Source: Prochlorococcus sp. AG-418-F08 (GTDB taxonomy: Bacteria > Cyanobacteriota > Cyanobacteriia > PCC-6307 > Cyanobiaceae). Taken from it: 42,189 nt of DNA. Made by a program: the position numbers and the translations under genes. Where the stretch lies: assembly GCA_003214295.1 (NCBI GenBank), contig QCLV01000011.1, forward strand, positions 1 through 42,189, in the 5' to 3' direction. Within the stretch, counting starts at the first letter, position 1. Each line of letters starts with the position of its first letter. The notes under the pieces were generated by a model. That model had not been told where the DNA came from, made no database searches, and saw nothing but the letters and a program-made list of their open reading frames with translations. This document shows positions 36,506-42,189 of this stretch, in pieces.

Positions 36506-37564
36506 GTGTTACAAACTTACGGAAAATCTGATGTCACCTATGACTGGTACGCAGGGAATTCTGGCGTAGTTGGCCGTTCAGGTAAATTCATAGCAGCTCA
36601 TGCTGCCCACGCAGGCTTAATGATGTTCTGGGCAGGAGCTTTTGGATTATTCGAATTGGCTCGTTATGACGCCAGTATTCCAATGGGTGCACAGAAAGCA
36701 ATTGTTTTACCTCATCTAGCGGGTATAGGAATTGGTGGTATTGAAAATGGTGTTATTACAGAACCATATGGAATTGTTGTAATTTGCACATTACATCTAA
36801 TTTTTTCAGCAGTATTGGGTGCTGGGGGATTATTACATTCCAACAAATTTGCAGGAGATCTTGGAGACTACCCAGAAAATAGTAAGCCACAAAAATTTGA
36901 TTTTGAATGGGATGACCCAGATAAATTAACTTTTATTCTTGGTCATCATCTAATCTTTCTTGGGCTTGGAGCAATTATGTTCGTAGAATGGGCTCGTATT
37001 CATGGAATTTACGACCCAGCAATAGGATCTACAAGACAAGTTATTTACAATTTAGATATTGCCGCTATCTGGAATCATCAATTTGATTTTTTAAAAATAG
37101 ATAGTCTGGAAGATGTTATGGGGGGACATGCTTTCTTAGCTTTCCTAGAGATAATTGGAGGTGTTTTCCATATTTGTACTAAACAATTTGGAGAATATAC
37201 AGAATTTAAAGGAAAAGGATTACTCGGCGCTGAGGCAATTTTGTCATACTCAGTTGTTGGTGTTTCTTATATGGCTTTCGTGGCTGCTTTTTGGTGTGCT
37301 TCAAATACAACCATATATCCTGTTGATTTATATGGAGAACCCTTAAAGCTTCAATTTGAATTCGCCCCTTATTTTACTGATACAGTGGATTTAGGTTCAG
37401 GTGCTTACAGCTCAAGAGCTTGGCTTGCAAATACTCATTTTTATTTGGGTTTCTTTTTCTTACAAGGTCATCTTTGGCACGCACTAAGGGCAATGGGATT
37501 TGATTTTAAGAAAATTGGTCAAGCTTTTGATAATATTGAAAATACAAAAATTACTCAAAATTAG
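36506..37564 (+). CDS. pcb: IsiA-like Pcb chlorophyll a/b antenna protein
   Basis: 352 residues from a GTG start (no in-frame ATG before the upstream stop). The CP43-like six-helix antenna fold is plain: LQTYGKSDVTYDWYAGNSG at the start, GKFIAAHAAHAGLMMFWAGAF (helix 1), LILGHHLIFLG-like block, EAILSYSVVGVSYMAFVAAFWC (helix 5) and FFFLQGHLWHALRAMGFDF (helix 6). Chlorophyll-binding His residues (HAAHAG, GHH, GHLWHA) are kept, and the large lumenal loop of PsbC is absent. In Prochlorococcus, Pcb proteins bind divinyl chlorophylls a and b around photosystems. This one sits next to flavodoxin, so it is probably the iron-stress form that rings photosystem I. Which Pcb letter it should carry is not certain. 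Confidence 0.93.
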   Translation: MLQTYGKSDVTYDWYAGNSGVVGRSGKFIAAHAAHAGLMMFWAGAFGLFELARYDASIPMGAQKAIVLPHLAGIGIGGIENGVITEPYGIVVICTLHLIFSAVLGAGGLLHSNKFAGDLGDYPENSKPQKFDFEWDDPDKLTFILGHHLIFLGLGAIMFVEWARIHGIYDPAIGSTRQVIYNLDIAAIWNHQFDFLKIDSLEDVMGGHAFLAFLEIIGGVFHICTKQFGEYTEFKGKGLLGAEAILSYSVVGVSYMAFVAAFWCASNTTIYPVDLYGEPLKLQFEFAPYFTDTVDLGSGAYSSRAWLANTHFYLGFFFLQGHLWHALRAMGFDFKKIGQAFDNIENTKITQN

Positions 37565-37575
37565 TTTGATCTAAT

Positions 37576-37610
37576 AAAAAACCTCTCCTCTAAGAGGGAG
37601 GTTTTTTTTT
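37576..37610 (+). terminator. Rho-independent terminator after pcb
   Basis: Six A, then CCTC-T-CCTC, loop TAA, GAGGGAGG and nine T. The stem is G+C-rich with one bulged T and is the strongest terminator in the window. It begins 12 bases after the pcb stop codon and separates pcb from the DUF3386 gene. Confidence 0.9.
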
Positions 37611-37640
37611 GTAGAATTACTTTAAATATTCAAAAAATTA

Positions 37641-38294
37641 ATGGATAATCTAAAAGATATTAATTGTAAAGACATTTTTAAAAAGGCCTATGAAAAGCGT
37701 TACACCTGGAAGAATGATTTTCATGGTTACCAAGGTAAATGTATTTTCTTGACTAATAATAATATTTATAAAGGTGACTTCGTATTAGGTAGAGACTTTA
37801 AACCAAATATTCAAAAAATAGAAGATGAAAAAGTTGTTAAAAGTATTGCCTCTCAGTTATTTGAAGTATGTATACATAGGGTAAAGAGAGAGTTTGAATC
37901 TGTGCACTCAGAAAATAATTTTAATTTACTTAAAAATTCTGAAAGAGGGATTGAAATGAGTGTTTCAGGTAAGAATCAAGGTGATAAATATAGAGTTAAA
38001 AATAACTGTATTAATATGGTCTACAGAAAAATTCATGGAACTATAATTGAAATTTTTGTTGAAGAATTTTTAGATACAGGAACAGGTTTCCTTAGTAAAA
38101 AATACAGTAGTCAACAAATTGATCCAAATACATTTGAGACAAATTCTCAAAAATTGGAGTACGAGGACCAATTTATAAACATAGATAAAAAAGATTATTG
38201 GATATTAAATTCGAGGACAATAAAATACTTAAACAAAAGTCAAGAAGAAGAAACCCAAAAGTTTGTTTTCGAGGATCTAAGCTTATTAAATTAG
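37641..38294 (+). CDS. DUF3386 family protein
   Basis: 217 residues. CKDIFKKAYEKRYTWKNDFHGYQGKCIF, GDFVLGRDFKPNIQKI, VCIHRVKREFES, VSGKNQGDKYRVKNN and RKIHGTIIEIFVEEFLDTGTGFLSKKY follow the order and spacing of the cyanobacterial DUF3386 family. The function is unknown; no signal peptide or membrane segment is seen. It has its own start after the pcb terminator and converges with a small gene with five bases between stops. Confidence 0.85.
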   Translation: MDNLKDINCKDIFKKAYEKRYTWKNDFHGYQGKCIFLTNNNIYKGDFVLGRDFKPNIQKIEDEKVVKSIASQLFEVCIHRVKREFESVHSENNFNLLKNSERGIEMSVSGKNQGDKYRVKNNCINMVYRKIHGTIIEIFVEEFLDTGTGFLSKKYSSQQIDPNTFETNSQKLEYEDQFINIDKKDYWILNSRTIKYLNKSQEEETQKFVFEDLSLLN

Positions 38295-38299
38295 TTTTT

Positions 38300-38545
38300 T
38301 TATTCAACCAATCTAAACCCTTTATCAAGAAGTTTTTGATATAAGAGCCTTGCTCTAAAAGCTAGAATTTGCTCTTCATTTTCATTACTAATAACATGAA
38401 AATAATTATTATCTAATTTATTTTTGCTAAAACATACATTTGCTTCTCCTAATCTTAAAGTCCAGTTTTCTTCTTTGGCTAAATGTTGATTAGGCCCAAG
38501 ATCCCAGGGACATTTTTCAGGATATTTTTCTCTTTTAGAACCCAT
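38300..38545 (-). CDS. Conserved small protein of unknown function
   Basis: 81 residues with a clean ATG. EKCPWDLGPNQHLAKEENWTLRLG, AFRARLLYQKLLDKGFRLVE and conserved-looking Trp and Cys residues give it the look of a real soluble protein. No domain recognised. It converges with the DUF3386 gene. Confidence 0.65.
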   Translation of the reverse strand: MGSKREKYPEKCPWDLGPNQHLAKEENWTLRLGEANVCFSKNKLDNNYFHVISNENEEQILAFRARLLYQKLLDKGFRLVE

Positions 38546-38653
38546 ATGATTAATTTAACTACCCAATATTAGTAAAAATTTAAAAGTATGGCTATGAAAA
38601 ATATTTGATAACTTTTAATAGAGTTTTTGTTCAATTCTAGGCAATTAAAAAAT

Positions 38654-39292
38654 TTACTCTTTGGTCGCAATTAAACAATAAAATGGATCTTTATTTAAAA
38701 AATTAAAGATATTAAGTGCTGGTTCAGTAAACTTTTTGATAATTTTTGGTTCATTAAATCCGTTTGAGATTAAGACTTTTCTTACATATTTGACCCTCTC
38801 TTCTTCAGTTGATGAAGTCCATATGTTTGGTGCTTTATGCCAAAATGCTCTGTTCGAAAAGGCAATAATAAACTTGCCATTTGTACTCAATATTCTTGAA
38901 ATTTCTTTAGTTAAATTCTCTGGATATTGTAAATATTGCCATGCGGCAACCATCAAGCAATAATCAACGCTTTCTTTATCTAACGGAATTTGTTGACTTA
39001 AATTAAAATTTTGTATCCAATAAGAATCAAATATTTTGTTTTTTTCAAGTTCTTGTTTGTTTAAACCATGTCCAATAACTTTTTTATATTTTTTCCCTTT
39101 AGGTAAATAACTATCCCAACTGGACATTAAATCAAGGATGGTTGAATAATTATTAATTTCTCTCTCATATAAATCTGATAAATTTTGCCTGAAGTTTGCA
39201 TCTAGATGATAAACAAATTTTGGATCAGCATAAAATTCTTCATCATTACTCTCATCAAGTTTTTTCCTTTGATAATTATTTAAAACTTCCAA
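38654..39292 (-). CDS. Class I SAM-dependent methyltransferase-like protein
   Basis: 212 residues from a TTG start (no in-frame ATG upstream). STILDLMSSWDSYLP (about 51-65) is motif I of the SAM-binding fold, although the usual glycine-rich D-x-G-x-G is replaced by DLMSSW. KVIGHGLNKQELEKN holds the end of strand 2, and DYCLMVAAWQYLQYPENLTKEI is motif IV/V. GKFIIAFSNRAFW follows. This belongs to the Methyltransf_11-like group found in cyanobacteria and plants. The substrate is unknown. Confidence 0.75.
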   Translation of the reverse strand: MEVLNNYQRKKLDESNDEEFYADPKFVYHLDANFRQNLSDLYEREINNYSTILDLMSSWDSYLPKGKKYKKVIGHGLNKQELEKNKIFDSYWIQNFNLSQQIPLDKESVDYCLMVAAWQYLQYPENLTKEISRILSTNGKFIIAFSNRAFWHKAPNIWTSSTEEERVKYVRKVLISNGFNEPKIIKKFTEPALNIFNFLNKDPFYCLIATKE

Positions 39293-39445
39293 AACAACTA
39301 ATTTAAAATCTACTTAGCAAATCTAGTAAAAAGAAATTCTAATTGTGTATTAGTAATTTATTTTCATTTATTAGATTAAATATTCTAAAAAAAACTAGAC
39401 ATCTATTCAAGAAAAGTTAAATTATTAATTAATGATTTAATAATA

Positions 39446-39616
39446 ATGATTGAATTTAAAAGGAGCAAAAAAAACAGATCTAAGAATGCTCTTTTCAATC
39501 CCTATAAAAATGGAATAAGTTCATACGATATGGCATATCTTTCATCAAAAAGAAATTTAAAAAATAAAACTGTTTATCTAGAAAATGAATCTAAGAAAGA
39601 TTATCTTGCTGCATAG
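39446..39616 (+). CDS. Small basic protein, unknown function
   Basis: 56 residues: MIEFKRSKKNRSKNALFNP, then YKNGISSYDMAYLSSKRN and a tail ending DYLAA. Stop TAG is two bases before the ATG of the MIF homologue, so the two are probably translated from one message. The basic start and ordered pattern of tyrosines suggest a real gene; no domain is known to me. Confidence 0.6.
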   Translation: MIEFKRSKKNRSKNALFNPYKNGISSYDMAYLSSKRNLKNKTVYLENESKKDYLAA

Positions 39617-39618
39617 AG

Positions 39619-39951
39619 ATGCCTTATATTAATGTTTCTACTTCTGCGAAAGTAAATGATAAAGGTAAATTACTCGAAGAAATTTCAATTCTTATTTCAT
39701 CTTTAACTAGTAAATCAAGAAGATTTGTTATGGCGAAAATTGATGATAATTGCCAAATGTATTTTGATGATGATACACCCTCTTGCTTTTTAGAAATCAA
39801 ATCAATAGGCTCTCTAAATCCTTCAGAAATGGCAAAGCCAATATCAGATTTTGTATATGAGAAAATGGGGATACCAATAGATAGGATTTATATCTCTTTT
39901 GTGGATGTACCAGCTTCATTATGGGCTTGGAATGGAAGAACCTTTGGTTAA
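39619..39951 (+). CDS. MIF-family tautomerase (phenylpyruvate tautomerase-like)
   Basis: 110 residues. After removal of Met the N-terminal residue is the catalytic Pro (MPYINVSTSAKVND). RRFVMAKIDDNCQMYFDDDTPSCFLEIKSIGSL and IPIDRIYISFVDVPASLWAWNGRTFG match macrophage migration inhibitory factor homologues along the full length, with the NGxTF end. Family members tautomerise phenylpyruvate; a Prochlorococcus MIF homologue has been studied. The redox CxxC of animal MIF is absent. The gene is followed by DUF1824. Confidence 0.93.
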   Translation: MPYINVSTSAKVNDKGKLLEEISILISSLTSKSRRFVMAKIDDNCQMYFDDDTPSCFLEIKSIGSLNPSEMAKPISDFVYEKMGIPIDRIYISFVDVPASLWAWNGRTFG

Positions 39952-39973
39952 GAATTTTTTAGATATAAAACTC

Positions 39974-40360
39974 ATGGAAATAAATAAATTAGTTGATTTA
40001 AATAATTTTAGAACTGCTCCTCAATTAAACGATACTCAAGTAGAAAAACTTTTAGATGAACTAGAATCTAAGATTTCGAATGCAGATTGGATAACAATAG
40101 GCATAATGTCACCTATTGATAAAAAAGCTATTGAAGCATTACAAACAATTTCTAAGAAATATCCCTCAATTAAATTTGGGAATCTAGATTCCCTTAATGC
40201 TGATGGAGGTGTTTTTTTAAAAGCTAATCAAAAAACTAGTAATGTTTTTGTCAGATCTGAAATTGGTCTTGGAGAAGGCATTTTAATAACATGTCAGTAT
40301 GACGAAGGTTCTAAAGAATCTAATACTTTTGGACCATTTCCATTAGATTTTTTTAAATAA
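39974..40360 (+). CDS. DUF1824 family protein
   Basis: 128 residues from the ATG at 39974. The frame is open further upstream, but that part overlaps the MIF gene and does not look conserved. DLNNFRTAPQLNDTQVEKLLDEL, DWITIGIMSPIDKKAIEALQTI, GGVFLKANQKTSNVFVR, GLGEGILITCQYDEGS and TFGPFPLDFF agree with cyanobacterial DUF1824. The function is unknown. It follows the MIF gene by 22 bases. Confidence 0.85.
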   Translation: MEINKLVDLNNFRTAPQLNDTQVEKLLDELESKISNADWITIGIMSPIDKKAIEALQTISKKYPSIKFGNLDSLNADGGVFLKANQKTSNVFVRSEIGLGEGILITCQYDEGSKESNTFGPFPLDFFK

Positions 40361-40516
40361 TTAATTTCTCATTTATTTTTATAAAGGATTTAATTAAATG
40401 ACAGCTTTTTATCGGATGAAATTTTGGTAACTTGGATTTCAAAATATTTTTTTACTTTAGAGCTTTGTTATTATGTCTAATGGCATTGATCTAAATTTTT
40501 AAACTATTTTAATTAA

Positions 40517-41389
40517 ATGTATTTTCAGGATATAGTTCAAAATCTAAATAATTTTTGGTCAGAAGAAGGTTGTTTGATTATGCAGCCATATGATACCGAA
40601 AAGGGTGCTGGCACAATGAATCCTCACACCTTTTTAAGGGCTATTGGACCAGAGCCTTGGAGTGTAGCATATGCAGAACCGTGTAGAAGACCTACAGATG
40701 GACGTTTTGGTGATAATCCAAATAGGGCACAGCATTACTTTCAATATCAGGTGATTATTAAACCTTCACCGGATAGAATCCAAGAAAAATATTTGACATC
40801 TTTAGAATCTCTTGGAATTAATCCTAGAAATCATGACATAAGATTTGTGGAAGATAATTGGGAGTCTCCAACACTTGGAGCTTGGGGTGTGGGTTGGGAA
40901 GTTTGGTTGGATGGCATGGAAGTTACTCAATTTACTTATTTCCAACAATGTGGGGGTATAGATTGTAATCCAATCCCAATTGAGATCACTTATGGGCTTG
41001 AAAGGATTGCAATGTTTTTGCAGGATAAGGAGAGCATCTGGGACTTAAATTGGAACAAAAATTTGAAATATAGTGATATTTGGCTGCAATTTGAAAAAAG
41101 TCAATGCGCATATAACTTTTCTGAATCTAATCCTGAAAATCTTAGAAAACTATTTGAAATTTATCAAGTTGAGGCTATCTCTTTAATTGAGAAGAAATTA
41201 ACCTACCCTGCTCTAGATTATGTTCTTAAATGTAGTCATACTTTTAATTTGCTTGATGCGAGGGGCGTAATTTCAGTAACTGATCGTGCTCAATATATTG
41301 AAAAGATTAGAAAATTAGCAAGAGAAGTTGCATCAACTTGGATTGAGGAGAGAGAATCTTTAGAATTTCCTTTAATAAAGTCGACATAA
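40517..41389 (+). CDS. glyQ: Glycyl-tRNA synthetase alpha subunit
   Basis: 290 residues, the alpha chain of the alpha2-beta2 enzyme. [70 protein letters not shown] and [19 protein letters not shown] are all diagnostic. It carries the class II catalytic core that charges tRNA-Gly. The beta subunit gene (glyS) is not adjacent, which is normal in cyanobacteria. The start follows a 156-base gap after DUF1824 in which I see no gene. Confidence 0.97.
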   Translation: MYFQDIVQNLNNFWSEEGCLIMQPYDTEKGAGTMNPHTFLRAIGPEPWSVAYAEPCRRPTDGRFGDNPNRAQHYFQYQVIIKPSPDRIQEKYLTSLESLGINPRNHDIRFVEDNWESPTLGAWGVGWEVWLDGMEVTQFTYFQQCGGIDCNPIPIEITYGLERIAMFLQDKESIWDLNWNKNLKYSDIWLQFEKSQCAYNFSESNPENLRKLFEIYQVEAISLIEKKLTYPALDYVLKCSHTFNLLDARGVISVTDRAQYIEKIRKLAREVASTWIEERESLEFPLIKST

Positions 41390-41481
41390 CACAGATATTA
41401 TTACCAAAAGAATCTGGTGTATAAAAAGTTACAGGGTAGTGAAGCTTTTCTTTCTTTCTTTTTTTGTTACAGCCGATACAG

Positions 41482-41508
41482 TATAGTTACCCATTTTTAT
41501 GGGTTTTT
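41482..41508 (+). promoter_or_regulatory. -10 box and terminator-like hairpin in the porin leader
   Basis: TATAGT (41482-41487) could be a -10 box. Directly after it, ACCCAT-TTTT-ATGGGT (41489-41504) forms a perfect six-pair hairpin followed by TTTT. A GAGG ribosome-binding site (41515-41518) and the ATG (41523) follow. As a terminator it could end the glyQ message, but it also lies within or at the start of the porin transcript. Confidence 0.5.
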
Positions 41509-41522
41509 CCGTGTGAGGTAAA

Positions 41523-42189
41523 ATGAAACTCTTCCAAAAAATGTTGGTTGCTGGAGCTGCTATGAGCTTAATTGCTCCAATTGCTTCTCAAGCTTCCGAT
41601 ACAGTTAATCTTGAAGAGATGAATAGCTATGTTCGTAGCGAAAAATCATCTTCAAGATTAGACAGCAAAACCTTCGTTAACGAAATTAAAGATGGTCTTG
41701 CAAATATTAATAGCCGTATAGACGGATTAGAATCTAGACAGAATAACTTTGAAGCTGGCGGATTCTCTGACACAACAACATTAGACGGTAAAGCAGTTTT
41801 TACTGTTGGTGCTCTTGATGCTCCTACAAGTGGATCAAATGTAAGTTATCTGACTGATTCCACTGTATTCCAGTATATGTACGTCATGAACTTGAATACA
41901 AGTTTTACTGGCGATGATAATCTTTATGTAAGGATTAAATCTGGAAACGGTCCAACAAATACAGTTAATGATGAGACCAAAAAATATAGTGCATTTAACG
42001 AAACTGGATATGGTACATACCTATCATCTGCCAACCAGAACGGAGATGCATTAAAGGTCGACAAGATGTGGTACACAATGCCTTTAGGTGACAGCATTAC
42101 ATTTACTGCTGGACCAAAGATTGAAAACTACTACATGCATGGTACTACTCCATCAATCTATAAACCTGTTTTAAAACAGTTTACTCTTG
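41523..42189 (+). CDS. Iron-uptake-type SLH porin, N-terminal part
   Basis: 222 codons before the window ends, so the gene is incomplete. A signal peptide (MKLFQKMLVAGAAMSLIAPI, cleavage near ASQA-S at about residue 24) is followed by a short DTVNLEEMNSYV segment. A coiled-coil stretch comes next (FVNEIKDGLANINSRIDGLE), then the start of an OprB-like beta-barrel: GGFSDTTTLDGKAVFTVGAL, YVMNLNTSFTG, LKVDKMWYTMPLGDSITFTAG. This is the layout of cyanobacterial outer-membrane porins (Som type). The SLH part is much shorter than in other cyanobacteria, as is common in Prochlorococcus. A GAGG ribosome-binding site lies four bases before the ATG. Confidence 0.88.
   Translation, partial: MKLFQKMLVAGAAMSLIAPIASQASDTVNLEEMNSYVRSEKSSSRLDSKTFVNEIKDGLANINSRIDGLESRQNNFEAGGFSDTTTLDGKAVFTVGALDAPTSGSNVSYLTDSTVFQYMYVMNLNTSFTGDDNLYVRIKSGNGPTNTVNDETKKYSAFNETGYGTYLSSANQNGDALKVDKMWYTMPLGDSITFTAGPKIENYYMHGTTPSIYKPVLKQFTL

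Noticed and set aside
39899..39973. Upstream extension of the DUF1824 frame
   Set aside because: It overlaps the well-conserved end of the MIF gene, and the added residues do not look like the family; the ATG at 39974 is better placed.

Overview
The window looks like a piece of a Prochlorococcus genome, most likely a high-light clade. The DNA is very A+T-rich, spacers are short, and alternative TTG/GTG starts are common. It carries an IsiA-like Pcb chlorophyll a/b antenna protein beside a flavodoxin, and the picocyanobacterial families DUF3386, DUF1824, DUF2808, Ycf46, a MIF homologue and an SLH-type porin. The assignment rests on recognising protein families by eye; no search was run.

Bases 1-8,680 are an accessory surface-polysaccharide cluster, visibly more A+T-rich than the rest. 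It holds a frameshifted arylsulfotransferase-like gene, two small membrane proteins, two PAPS-type sulfotransferases of different families, two glycosyltransferase-type proteins, and Wzx-, Wzy- and Wzz-like membrane proteins. Bases 8,760-15,254 carry the sugar-nucleotide genes gmd, galE, a UDP-glucuronate 4-epimerase and ugd, plus a WcaJ-type initiating sugar-phosphate transferase. Together they outline a Wzy-dependent pathway for a uronic-acid-containing and probably sulfated glycan. tRNA-Arg(TCT) marks the right border of this part.

Bases 15,600-29,115 are mostly core housekeeping: an HTH protein, a LapA-like membrane protein, rsmI, then a long minus-strand run sppA-aroH-DUF2808-rpmH-rnpA-PH protein-yidC-ycf46-serS-rseP-rpsN-pnp. 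Between rsmI and pnp lies a clear cysQ pseudogene (PAP phosphatase), broken by stops, frameshifts and loss of its metal-binding motif. This is notable because PAP is the by-product of the sulfotransferases at the left end.

Bases 29,168-35,696 hold transporters (EamA, AEC, SemiSWEET), a GT4 and a GT39/ArnT-like glycosyltransferase, a ribbon-helix-helix-like protein and a peroxiredoxin-like protein. Bases 35,838-37,564 form an iron-stress pair (flavodoxin isiB and an IsiA-like pcb) with a cluster of TGTAA half-sites between them and a strong terminator after pcb. The right end has DUF3386, small conserved genes, a methyltransferase, a MIF homologue, DUF1824, glyQ and the start of a porin gene whose leader contains a terminator-like hairpin.
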